Below, piece by piece: positions 5,815-14,858 of a stretch of 39,493 bases of DNA. This DNA comes from JACCVG01 sp034664165 (GTDB lineage Bacteria > Actinomycetota > Thermoleophilia > Solirubrobacterales > Thermoleophilaceae). Position 1 is the stretch's first letter. Each line of letters begins with the position of its first letter. The position numbers and the translations under genes were made by a program. The notes under the pieces were generated by a model, which was not told where the DNA came from, made no database searches, and saw only the letters and a list, made by a program, of their open reading frames with translations. The stretch is from NCBI GenBank assembly GCA_034664165.1, contig JAXDIE010000118.1, forward strand, positions 1 to 39,493. The letters run 5' to 3'.

Positions 5815-8681
5815 TGATCGCGTCGCAAACGCAGTACACACGGCCGCGGCTTTATGCCGCGGCCGTGTTATGCGCGGTGGTTGCGCTGCTCGCGGGTCCC
5901 GCGAGCAGCGCTTCCGCGCATCCATCTCTTGTTCAGACGGCGCCGGCCGGCGGCGCAGTCGCCGCCAGCGCTCCCGAGAACATCCAGCTCGGGTTCTCCG
6001 AGCGCGTGGTTCCACGCGGATCCAGCGTCTCCGTCAGGGACGGCGACGGCCACGCGGTGGCCATCGACCCCCTCTCGACCCTGGGAGGCGGCACCGCCCT
6101 CCAGGTCCATCCTTCGGATCCGCTGAAGCCCGGGATCTACTCGGTCCGCTGGTCGGTCCTTGGCGACGACGGCCATCAGGTCGGCGGCCGTTTCAGCTTC
6201 GGGGTGCCCGATGCGGAGGGGCATCCGCCGCCCGGCGCCGAACGGCTCGCGGGTGCGGGCAGCGGCCTGGGCTCAGGCACGTCGCCGGGCGAGGGCCTGC
6301 TCACGGTCCTCTCGCGCTGGCTCGGGCTGATTGCAGCGTCGGCGCTCTTCGGCGGCGCGATCCTGATCGCGCGCCTGGCCGGCCGGCTCGAGCCCGAAGA
6401 CCGCGACGGATTTGACTCCGCCTGGCGCGTGCTGGTGCTGCGCGTCTGGATCGGCGCGGCGATCCTCGCGGCTCTCGAGGCCGTCATCGCCCGCGTGCAG
6501 CCACCCGGCGGCGGCATCGACTTCGGCCTGCTCGTGGCCTCGGGAACGGGCGCGCTGGCGCTGGCCCAGCTGATCCTTGCCGTGGTCGGCGGCGCGGTCG
6601 TGATCGCGGTCGCCCGCCATCGGGTGACTCTCGCCGGCGTTCTCGGCTTCCTCCTTCTGCTGGTTCACGCGCTCGACGGCCACGTGGATGCGATCCAGTC
6701 GGGTCGCCTGCTGGCCCAGATCGTCCAGGTGCTCCACCTGGCCGGGGTGGGCGTGTGGATCGGCGGCCTGATCACGCTGGCCACCTGCATCGGCGTGGGC
6801 GTGAAGGAAGGGCGCCGCAGCCAGGCCCTGCGGGTCGCCGGCCGCGCATTCGGCCCGATCGCGGGCGCCGCCGCCGTGGTGGTGGTGGGCACCGGTGTGC
6901 TGGCGGCGATCCGCGAGGTCAGCCACTGGTACTTCCTCTTCTGGTCGGGATACGGCCGCGTGCTGCTCCTCAAGAGCCTCGGCGTCGTCGTGATCCTGGT
7001 GCTGGGCTTCATCGCGTGGCGGCGCTTTGGCCGCGATGACGCCGACGAGCGCGGCCGGGGCTGGCGCCTGATTCGCGCCGAGGCCGTGACCGCGGTCGTC
7101 GTGATCCTGCTGGCTGCCACGATGGCCGGCCTGGTACAGGGTCGCGGCCAGCCGCTGCCGGCGCAGCGCGGCAACCTCTTTGCCGGTCCCGCCTTTGCCA
7201 CCCTGGCGCTGAAGGACGGCGTGGGCAGGATGACGCTGGCTCCGGCCCGCACGGGCCCCAACCGGCTGACGCTCTACACCGCGCCCGGCACCGACGTCGA
7301 TGCCGTCAAGGGAATTGAGCCGGACCCGAAGAGCATCAGCGCCAAGCTTTCCTGCAACTGCTCGCAGGATGGGGTGGAGGTGGACCTGAAGCGGGCCTCC
7401 GGCGGAGCCTGGGTCGCCGATGTGGATCTGCCCGCCGATGGCGCGTGGGGGGCGGATCTCACGGTCGACGGCAAGCCGGTCACCCCGGCGCTCCTGCCCG
7501 TGGGCGCACCCGGGCTCCCGGGGGCTGATCCGCTGGTCATCGCCTTCGCCGCCGATCTCTCCGGCCCTGGAGCCGAGCGCTGCAGGAACCAGGCGATGGG
7601 GCTCGACCTGGCCGTCGCCCAGATGAACGCCGGCGGGGGCCTTGAGGGCGGGCGCAAGGTCACCGAGCTCGCGCTCGATGACGGTGGCGACCCGGCACGG
7701 GCCAAGCAGCTGATGACGACCGCCATCGCCGCCCACGACCCGCTGGCCATCGTCGCGTGCGGGGGCGGGTCACAGGGCGCGATCGACGCGGCCGCCGGCG
7801 CCGTGCCGACGATCGCGACCGATCAGTCCATCGGCCCGGTGCACGGCGAGGCGACCTTCCGCCTGGCGCCCGATCCCGCAGCCGAGGGCGTGGCGGCGGC
7901 GCAGTTCATCGCGCAGAACGCCTTTGCCGGCCAGCCGACGGCCCCGCATCGCGTTGTCGCTATCGGCGATGGCAGCGAGGACTCCGATCTGAGGATCGAG
8001 GGCCTCACCAAGACCCTCGAGGCGGCCGACATCGACGTCGATGAGGTCTTGGCCGACTCCGTTGCGGATCCCGCGGATCTACGCAAGGTCCTGGACCGCG
8101 ACCGCTACGTCACGGCCTATCTCGACGTCGCCCACCCGGTGGAAATCGAGGACGGCCTGGACTCACTGGCGAAGGACCGGACCTTCCTGCCCACCAGCAT
8201 CCTCACCTCTTCACGCCTCTACTCGGAGTCGTTCCTGGGCGAGGCCGGCAACCTCGGGCGCCAGGGCCTGATCCGCTCGGTCGGTGACATCGACCCCGTG
8301 AGTGCGGACGGCCTGCGCTACGCCAACCTCTCGCCGCTCTTCGTGGGCGAGCGAGCCTCGGTGGACGGGCTCAGGGCTTTTGTGGCCGGCCGGGCCCTGT
8401 CGAATGCCTTTGAAGACGGGACCGACGCCAAGGGCGTGATCGCGCGACTGCTGGAGCCCCCGCCGTTCAGCACGGCGGCGCTGTCTCCCTGGAGCGCCAA
8501 GGCGCCCGCCGACGGCACGCTGATCTTCGGCATCTTCAACGCCAACTTCCTGCCCGACACGCTGATCCCGACCAGTTCGGGCGGGCACGCCTATGAGGGC
8601 CGCTACTTCACCGATGGAGCCTGGATCCGCTCGAACCGGGACAACTTCGGGCCGCTCACTGCCCCGCAAGCGTCACCGTGA
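5814..8681 (+). CDS. CopC-CopD copper protein fused to a type-1 periplasmic binding-protein domain
   Basis: 955 residues from GTG 5814, overlapping the upstream TAG by one base; GGGAGG lies 12 bases upstream. Signal peptide 1-35, cleaved at ASA/HP so that His36 becomes the mature N-terminus, as needed for the CopC copper site; DDGH (Asp119, His121) supplies the other expected ligands. CopC domain 36-131. Residues 165-445 form a multi-pass CopD-type membrane domain with VLHLAGVGVWIGGL. Residues 455-570 are an extracytoplasmic beta-type domain with a CNC motif (Cys514, 516). From about 573 to 945 it matches Leu/Ile/Val-type binding proteins (VIAFAADLSGPG; MGLDLAVAQMNAGGGL; IAFAAD-type start, VACGGGSQG). 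CopC and CopD handle periplasmic copper; the added ligand-binding domain is unusual. Domain calls are confident; the function of the whole is inferred. Confidence 0.85.
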   Translation: MIASQTQYTRPRLYAAAVLCAVVALLAGPASSASAHPSLVQTAPAGGAVAASAPENIQLGFSERVVPRGSSVSVRDGDGHAVAIDPLSTLGGGTALQVHPSDPLKPGIYSVRWSVLGDDGHQVGGRFSFGVPDAEGHPPPGAERLAGAGSGLGSGTSPGEGLLTVLSRWLGLIAASALFGGAILIARLAGRLEPEDRDGFDSAWRVLVLRVWIGAAILAALEAVIARVQPPGGGIDFGLLVASGTGALALAQLILAVVGGAVVIAVARHRVTLAGVLGFLLLLVHALDGHVDAIQSGRLLAQIVQVLHLAGVGVWIGGLITLATCIGVGVKEGRRSQALRVAGRAFGPIAGAAAVVVVGTGVLAAIREVSHWYFLFWSGYGRVLLLKSLGVVVILVLGFIAWRRFGRDDADERGRGWRLIRAEAVTAVVVILLAATMAGLVQGRGQPLPAQRGNLFAGPAFATLALKDGVGRMTLAPARTGPNRLTLYTAPGTDVDAVKGIEPDPKSISAKLSCNCSQDGVEVDLKRASGGAWVADVDLPADGAWGADLTVDGKPVTPALLPVGAPGLPGADPLVIAFAADLSGPGAERCRNQAMGLDLAVAQMNAGGGLEGGRKVTELALDDGGDPARAKQLMTTAIAAHDPLAIVACGGGSQGAIDAAAGAVPTIATDQSIGPVHGEATFRLAPDPAAEGVAAAQFIAQNAFAGQPTAPHRVVAIGDGSEDSDLRIEGLTKTLEAADIDVDEVLADSVADPADLRKVLDRDRYVTAYLDVAHPVEIEDGLDSLAKDRTFLPTSILTSSRLYSESFLGEAGNLGRQGLIRSVGDIDPVSADGLRYANLSPLFVGERASVDGLRAFVAGRALSNAFEDGTDAKGVIARLLEPPPFSTAALSPWSAKAPADGTLIFGIFNANFLPDTLIPTSSGGHAYEGRYFTDGAWIRSNRDNFGPLTAPQASP
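5838..5868 (+). promoter_or_regulatory. Perfect 13-bp hairpin at the start of the CopCD fusion
   Basis: ACACGGCCGCGGC at 5838-5850 pairs without mismatch with 5856-5868 around the loop TTTAT. It lies 24 bases after the stop of the SBP56-like gene and inside the signal-peptide codons of the next gene. There is no T-run after it. It could act as a strong-stem terminator or attenuator that lowers expression of the membrane protein relative to the secreted one, or as an mRNA 3' end stabiliser. Confidence 0.65.
5883..5911 (+). promoter_or_regulatory. Second perfect 13-bp hairpin in the CopCD signal-peptide codons
   Basis: GCGCTGCTCGCGG at 5883-5895 pairs perfectly with CCGCGAGCAGCGC at 5899-5911 around a three-base loop, only 14 bases after the first hairpin. 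A third, shorter stem (7 bp) lies at 5949-5966. Two flawless 13-bp stems this close are unlikely to result from codon bias alone. Confidence 0.6.
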
Positions 8682-9075
8682 GCCGGCGCGAGCCGCCGTG
8701 GTCGCGGTGCTCGCACAGGTAGATGCCCTGCCACGTGCCCAGGGCCAGCCGGCCGTCGGTGACCGGGATGGTCAGCGAGCTCCCGAGCATCGCCGCCTTG
8801 ACGTGCGCCGGCATGTCGTCGGGGCCCTCCAGCGTGTGCGTCCAGAACGGCGCCTCCTCCGGCACTGCGTGGTTGAACCAGGTCTCCAGGTCGCGCAGCA
8901 CATCGCGCGAGGCGTTCTCGTTGATCGTCAGCGAGGCCGACGTATGGTGGATGAACACGTGTGCGATCCCCACCGTGATCTCGCGGAGTTGAGGGGCTGC
9001 TGCCTCGACCTCCCCGGTCACCAGATGAAAACCCCTGGGACGGGGGTTAAGGCGAATCTCGGTCTGGGCCCACAT
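8656..9075 (-). CDS. YjbQ / UPF0047 family protein (secondary thiamine-phosphate synthase type)
   Basis: 139 residues from ATG 9075; the upstream in-frame extension to 9231 looks non-coding, and GGGGAAG precedes the chosen start. Family signatures are clear: HTSASLTINEN at about 38-48 and the C-terminal GTWQGIYLCEHRD. These small proteins form trimers with a conserved metal/phosphate pocket; E. coli YjbQ has weak thiamine-phosphate synthase activity in vivo, but the true role is not settled. It converges on the CopC-CopD fusion, their 3' ends overlapping by 26 bases, and diverges from the ATP synthase operon. No functional link to either neighbour is evident. Confidence 0.9.
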   Translation of the reverse strand: MWAQTEIRLNPRPRGFHLVTGEVEAAAPQLREITVGIAHVFIHHTSASLTINENASRDVLRDLETWFNHAVPEEAPFWTHTLEGPDDMPAHVKAAMLGSSLTIPVTDGRLALGTWQGIYLCEHRDHGGSRRLTVTLAGQ

Positions 9076-9123
9076 GTACCGATCTTCCCCAATTGGGCCG
9101 CAGGCCGAGATCCAGCGCGCTCG

Positions 9124-9129
9124 TATAAA
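9124..9129 (+). promoter_or_regulatory. Candidate -10 box upstream of the ATP synthase operon
   Basis: TATAAA at 9124-9129 is the best -10-like hexamer in the 163-base gap between yjbQ and atpZ. A TTGGGC at 9093-9098 is too far away (25-base spacer) to be a standard -35 box, so the promoter call is tentative. The leader that follows is about 100 bases long and contains a mini-ORF start at 9217 with a good ribosome site. Confidence 0.35.
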
Positions 9130-9238
9130 GTCAGCAACCCGGCGCAGTCGGGAGGGATTGCCGCCGAGAACCGGGCCATCGGAGCCCAGTTTTCCCCTCC
9201 CCGCCGGGAGCCACCCATGAAGAATGACCACGACCTAA

Positions 9239-9430
9239 ATGACCGACCCACCCCGCGCCAGTCCTGCTGCGGCGGGCGTCACCCTGCTCACGATGATCGT
9301 CCTCGGCGCCGGAGTGGGCGCGGGGCTCGGCGCGCTGACCGGATGGCTTGCCCCGCTCGTGCTGATCGGCACGGTAGCCGGGTTCGCAGGCGGAATCGCC
9401 CTTGTCTACACACGCTATAAGGACCTCTGA
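9239..9430 (+). CDS. atpZ: AtpZ-like small membrane protein (F1Fo ATP synthase accessory)
   Basis: 63 residues with two hydrophobic segments, about 14-32 and 37-57, separated by a short loop (GALTGWLAPLVL), and a basic C-terminus (YTRYKDL). This matches AtpZ/AtpI-type proteins that precede atp operons and assist c-ring assembly or Mg2+/Ca2+ uptake. An in-frame TAA just before ATG 9239 fixes the start. That ATG lacks a ribosome site. A good one (GGGAG, 9206-9210) instead serves ATG 9217 in another frame, so translation may depend on a short upstream ORF or on re-initiation. First gene of the operon; the next starts 1 base after its stop. Confidence 0.75.
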   Translation: MTDPPRASPAAAGVTLLTMIVLGAGVGAGLGALTGWLAPLVLIGTVAGFAGGIALVYTRYKDL

Positions 9431-9431
9431 C

Positions 9432-9809
9432 ATGGCCGAAGACGGACCGAGCGCGGCGATGCGGGTCTTCGCGCAGCTCGACCTCGTGATCATCGCTGCG
9501 GCCCTTCCGCTGTTCCTGCTGGCCGACCTGCCGATCATCGGCTACGTGGTGGCCTCGATCGCCTGGCTGATCCAGCGCTTCGTGCGCGCGGCCGCCGAGC
9601 AGCGGATCTCGCAGGGTGGCGAGGCCAGGACAATCGCCCTTCTCACCGCCGGATCGCTCGTGGGCCCCATCTGGTTCATGACCATGACCGTCCTGATCGT
9701 CGGCATCGCCGTCAGCCGCCCCGACGGCCTGGCCGCGGCGCTCCTGACGCTGGCCCTGTTCACGGTGAGCCTGCCGGTGCGGATGCTGAAGAAGAAGGCG
9801 GGCGCCTGA
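9432..9809 (+). CDS. AtpI-like membrane protein of the ATP synthase operon
   Basis: 125 residues from ATG 9432, preceded by AAGGA. Three to four membrane segments are visible: about 15-47 (long, possibly two), 62-88 and 96-115, ending in a basic tail (RMLKKKAGA). Its place between atpZ and atpB, where subunit I genes usually sit, argues for an AtpI-type assembly factor, but the sequence is not a clear match to a named family. Its stop overlaps the atpB start as ATGA, so the two are probably translationally coupled. Confidence 0.65.
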   Translation: MAEDGPSAAMRVFAQLDLVIIAAALPLFLLADLPIIGYVVASIAWLIQRFVRAAAEQRISQGGEARTIALLTAGSLVGPIWFMTMTVLIVGIAVSRPDGLAAALLTLALFTVSLPVRMLKKKAGA

Positions 9810-10708
9810 TGAGCACGCGCATGAAGGTCCTTCTCGGCGTGGGCACGTGGCTGGGCGGCACGATCCTGCTGGTCATCCTGATCGGCGGAAGCGGCGAGAA
9901 CGCGGAGTTCGCCCCGATCGAGGAATTCCGGCTGACGCCGTGGATTCCGATCCAGGTCGGGCCATTCGACCTGTCGATCAACAAGGCGGTGCTCTATCTC
10001 GCGATCGCCACCGCGCTGACGGTGATCACGATGACCTATATCGCTCGCAGGATGGTCGACAAGCCAAACCGCGTGCAGGCGGCCGTCGAGGCCGTCTTCA
10101 CCCTGTCGCGGGACACGATCACCCGCGACAACATGTCGGACGAGATGGCGGTTCGGTGGTTCCCGTTCATCGGGACGCTGTTCCTCTTCATCCTCTTCTC
10201 CAATCTGATCGGCTACCTGCCGCTGCCGACGAACACGGGCGAGACCATCAGCGTCTTCGGGCTTCAGATCCCGGCCCTGGCGATCTACGCCGCTACGGCG
10301 AACCTCTCGGTCCCGCTGGCGCTGACGCTCGTCGTATGGATCGCCTACCAGGTGGAGGGGGTGCGGGCCAAGGGGCCGATCGCGTACGTGAAGGGTTGGA
10401 TTCCGCAGGGCTCGCCGCCTGCCCTGGTGCCGATGATCGGCTTCATCGAGGTCCTGTCCCAGATCATGCGGATCGTCTCGCTGTCCGTACGACTCTTCGC
10501 GAACATCCTTGCCGGCCACATGCTGATCCTGTTCATGGGTGGCGGGCTGGCCGTGTTGCTGGGCCTCGCCGCGCTCGGCTGGCTCACCGCGCCGATCGCG
10601 ATCGTCTTCTTCCTGTTCGAGGTCGTGATCGTCGCCGGCCTGCAGGCTTTCATCTTCGCAACGCTTACATCCATCTATCTCGGCGAAGCAGTCGCCGAGG
10701 GTCACTAA
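9809..10708 (+). CDS. atpB: ATP synthase subunit a
   Basis: 299 residues, the stator half of the proton channel in Fo. Membrane segments start at about 8-27, 60-80, 118-138, 158-182, 205-232 and 240-292. The essential channel Arg is Arg228 in SVRLFANILAGH, and the conserved FSNLIGYLPLPTNT follows the third segment. GTP/ATP chemistry happens in F1; this subunit carries protons past the c-ring. ATGA overlap with the AtpI-like gene; atpE follows 12 bases later with its own strong ribosome site, consistent with the high copy number needed for subunit c. Confidence 0.97.
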   Translation: MSTRMKVLLGVGTWLGGTILLVILIGGSGENAEFAPIEEFRLTPWIPIQVGPFDLSINKAVLYLAIATALTVITMTYIARRMVDKPNRVQAAVEAVFTLSRDTITRDNMSDEMAVRWFPFIGTLFLFILFSNLIGYLPLPTNTGETISVFGLQIPALAIYAATANLSVPLALTLVVWIAYQVEGVRAKGPIAYVKGWIPQGSPPALVPMIGFIEVLSQIMRIVSLSVRLFANILAGHMLILFMGGGLAVLLGLAALGWLTAPIAIVFFLFEVVIVAGLQAFIFATLTSIYLGEAVAEGH

Positions 10709-10720
10709 CAAGGAGGACCC

Positions 10721-10975
10721 ATGTCTGTCCTACTCCCGTTTGCCGAGGTCACCGACGCAGGGCTGAAGTCCATTGCCCTGGGCGTCGGCGCCGGCCTGGG
10801 CTCGATTGGCGCCGGCATCGGCGTCGGATTCATCTTCGGCAAGGTCATCGAGTCCGTGACTCGTCAGCCCGAGATGAAGGACGAGATCACCAGCATCCAG
10901 TGGCTGGGATTCGCACTCACCGAGGCCGTCGCGTTCTACACGCTGATCTTCGGCCTGATCGCCTTCTTCCTCTAG
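10721..10975 (+). CDS. atpE: ATP synthase subunit c
   Basis: 84 residues: two membrane helices joined by the polar loop TRQPEMKDEI. Helix 1 has the Gly-rich packing motif GAGLGSIGAGIGVG. The ion-binding acid is Glu68 in ALTEAVAF. The Gln and Glu-Ser pair typical of sodium-binding c-subunits are absent (Ile/Val at the helix-1 site, Ala69 after Glu68), so proton coupling is predicted. A near-perfect AGGAGG lies just upstream, the strongest ribosome site in the operon. It forms the rotor ring with subunits a and b. Confidence 0.97.
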   Translation: MSVLLPFAEVTDAGLKSIALGVGAGLGSIGAGIGVGFIFGKVIESVTRQPEMKDEITSIQWLGFALTEAVAFYTLIFGLIAFFL

Positions 10976-10979
10976 GCCG

Positions 10980-11552
10980 ATGATGAGCGGCACCCTGCTA
11001 TTCGCAGTCACCGAAGCGCCCGCCGAGGGTGGCGGCAGCTTCCTGGTCAGCCCCAGCCTGGGCCTGATGATCTGGACGCTGCTGTCCTTTGCGGTGGCGC
11101 TGGTGCTGCTGCGCAAGCTCGCGTTTCCCCAGCTCGGCGCCTTCCTGGATCGCCGCCGGCAGGCGATCACGGACGAGATTGAAGCGGCGGAGAAGCGGGG
11201 CGAGGAGGCCGACAAGATCCTGGCCGAGTACCGCGCACGCCTGGCCGAGGCCCGCGAGCAGGCCGAGGACATCGTGGCCCGTGCCCGCAAGACCGGCGAC
11301 ACGACCCAGGAGCAGGCCAAGGCCGATGCCAAGGAGTACCGCGAGCAGTTGATGGAGACCACTCGCAAGGACATCGAGGCCGAGACCAAGCGTGCGCTGG
11401 ACGACATCCGCAAGGAGGTCGCCAACCTCACCGTGCTCGCGACCGAGAAGGTCACCCGCAAGACCCTCAACTCCGACGACCAGCGCAGGCTGATCGAGGA
11501 GGCGCTGGCCGAGGTCGATTTCTCGGCCCTCACTGGGGGTGAGGGGGCCTAG
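10980..11552 (+). CDS. atpF: ATP synthase subunit b
   Basis: 190 residues: a short lumenal start, one membrane helix at about 29-45 (LMIWTLLSFAVALVLL), then a long charged helix (about 50-165) rich in Ala, Glu, Arg and Lys, typical of the peripheral stalk dimer that holds F1 against a. Two adjacent ATGs (10980, 10983) are possible starts, 4 or 7 bases after the atpE stop. The C-terminal segment (LIEEALAEVDFSAL) would contact delta. Length is slightly above the usual 160-170 residues because of the N-terminus. Confidence 0.93.
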   Translation: MMSGTLLFAVTEAPAEGGGSFLVSPSLGLMIWTLLSFAVALVLLRKLAFPQLGAFLDRRRQAITDEIEAAEKRGEEADKILAEYRARLAEAREQAEDIVARARKTGDTTQEQAKADAKEYREQLMETTRKDIEAETKRALDDIRKEVANLTVLATEKVTRKTLNSDDQRRLIEEALAEVDFSALTGGEGA

Positions 11553-11557
11553 GCCCC
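11544..11557. repeat. 14-bp perfect palindrome at the atpF stop codon
   Basis: GGGGCCTAGGCCCC spans the atpF TAG and ends five bases before the likely atpH start. A stem here would have no loop, so an RNA role is doubtful; at the DNA level it is a restriction-type or protein-binding palindrome. It may simply be chance in GC-rich sequence. Confidence 0.4.
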
Positions 11558-11562
11558 GTCTG

Positions 11563-12096
11563 ATGGAGGAGATCGCAGAGGTCTACTCGCGGGCCCTGTT
11601 CCAGGCCGCGATCGAAAACGATGTGCTCGATCGCGTCCACGACGAACTGGGGCAGTTTGCCGACGTCCTGTCGGGAAACCGCGAGATGCAGCTGTTCTTC
11701 TTCTCCCCCTACTTCTCATCTGACGAGAAGAAGGACGGCATCGCGCGGGTCATCGACGACGCCGACCCCCGCCTCGTGAACTTCCTGGAGCTGCTGGCCG
11801 AGCGCCACCGACTCCCCGCGATCTTCAGGATCCGCCGTCACCTGGACGCCAAGTGGTCGGAGGAGAACAAGCTGCTCCCTGTGTCCGTCACCGCGGCGAT
11901 CGAGCTCGATGACGCGCTGGTCCAGGACATCGGCCAGCGAATCGAGCGGCAGACCGGCCGCAAGGTGGAGCTCAGCAGCAAGGTCGACCCCGACGTGCTC
12001 GGGGGCATCGTGCTGCGCGTGGGGAACATGGTGCTCGACGCGAGCATCCGCAACCGGTTGGAACGACTTCGAAAGCAAGTGGCCCGGGCCGCATAG
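11563..12096 (+). CDS. atpH: ATP synthase subunit delta
   Basis: 177 residues from ATG 11563; a GTG at 11539 would add eight residues and overlap atpF. The N-terminal helical domain begins EEIAEVYSRALFQAA, the family pattern, and the C-terminal part has DPDVLGGIVLRVGNMVLDAS and the closing NRLERLRKQV, both typical of delta/OSCP. It caps F1 and links it to subunit b. No strong ribosome site precedes either start, so coupling to atpF is likely. atpA follows after 30 bases. Confidence 0.95.
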   Translation: MEEIAEVYSRALFQAAIENDVLDRVHDELGQFADVLSGNREMQLFFFSPYFSSDEKKDGIARVIDDADPRLVNFLELLAERHRLPAIFRIRRHLDAKWSEENKLLPVSVTAAIELDDALVQDIGQRIERQTGRKVELSSKVDPDVLGGIVLRVGNMVLDASIRNRLERLRKQVARAA

Positions 12097-12126
12097 CGGG
12101 CCGCCAGTTAGGAGAACCTAGACCCA

Positions 12127-13887
<1,761 letters not shown>

Positions 13888-13890
13888 CGC

Positions 13891-14814
13891 ATGGCCACGC
13901 AGAAGGAAACCCGTGATCGCATTGCGTCGATCAAGAACATCCAGAAGATCACGCGCGCCATGGAGATGGTCGCGGCGGCGCGTCTGCGCCGCGCCGAGCA
14001 GCGGATCGAGCACATGCGCCCGTACGCCCGCGCCCTGCGCCGGCTCACCGCCCGGGTGGTCGACAACGTGGAGAACATCCCCAACATGCCGCTGCTCGAG
14101 GATCGCGAGAACGTGGAGAAGGTCGCGATCCTGATCGTCACGGGCGACCGCGGGTTGGCGGGTGCGTTCAACTCGCAGATCATCCGCGCCGCCAATCGCC
14201 GCTACCGCGAGCTGACCTCGGAGGGCAAGGAGGTCGTCTGGTACGCCGTCGGCAAGCGCGGCGTCGGCTCATTGAACTTCCGCGGCTATGAGGTCGTCGG
14301 GGCCTATGAGGGTTTCACCGACCGGCCGGCTTTCACCGACGCTCGCAAGATCGGCGAGGACCTTGCCGCCGCCTACATCGACAAGAAGGTCGACCGCGTG
14401 GAGACCTTCCACAACCATTACATCTCGCCGCTGACCCAGGAGACGCGCCACGAGACCCTGCTGCCTCTGCAGGAGATGGCCAAGCTCATGGAGGAGATAA
14501 CCGAGGAGGGCCCGGACGACGGTTCCGACGAGGGCAGCGCCATCGACCAGAGTCGCTCGCTCTGGACGTTCGAGCCCGAGCCTGAGGAGATCCTCCAGCG
14601 GCTCATTCCCGACTACATAGAGATATCTCTTTACCGCCGTCTGCTGGAGTCGACCGCCTCGGAGCACGGAGCGCGCATGACCGCCATGCGCAGCGCCTCC
14701 GAGAACGCGGGCGAGCTCATCTCGAACTACACGCTTGAGATGAACCGCCAGCGCCAGGCGGAGATCACCCAGGAAATCATGGAAGTCGTCGCCGGAGCCG
14801 AGGGGCTCAGCTGA
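13891..14814 (+). CDS. atpG: ATP synthase subunit gamma
   Basis: 307 residues, the central rotor shaft. N-terminal helix: RDRIASIKNIQKITRAMEMV; the GDRGLAGAFN motif (about 86-95); and the C-terminal helix SENAGELISNYTLEMNRQRQ, all diagnostic. Compared with a usual 285-290 residues it has an acidic insertion around 205-222 (EEGPDDGSDEGSAIDQ) in the globular domain that faces the c-ring/epsilon side. Start ATG 13891 follows the atpA stop by 3 bases, so it may be coupled. atpD begins 44 bases downstream. Confidence 0.96.
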   Translation: MATQKETRDRIASIKNIQKITRAMEMVAAARLRRAEQRIEHMRPYARALRRLTARVVDNVENIPNMPLLEDRENVEKVAILIVTGDRGLAGAFNSQIIRAANRRYRELTSEGKEVVWYAVGKRGVGSLNFRGYEVVGAYEGFTDRPAFTDARKIGEDLAAAYIDKKVDRVETFHNHYISPLTQETRHETLLPLQEMAKLMEEITEEGPDDGSDEGSAIDQSRSLWTFEPEPEEILQRLIPDYIEISLYRRLLESTASEHGARMTAMRSASENAGELISNYTLEMNRQRQAEITQEIMEVVAGAEGLS

Positions 14815-14858
14815 CGCACAACACAGGCCCCTCGAAGCCAGAACAGGAGACACACAAA

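Noticed and set aside
9217..9420. Frame from ATG 9217 with a good ribosome site as the first atp gene
   Set aside because: The product is Arg/His/Asp-rich without hydrophobic segments and overlaps atpZ; only a leader peptide role is conceivable.
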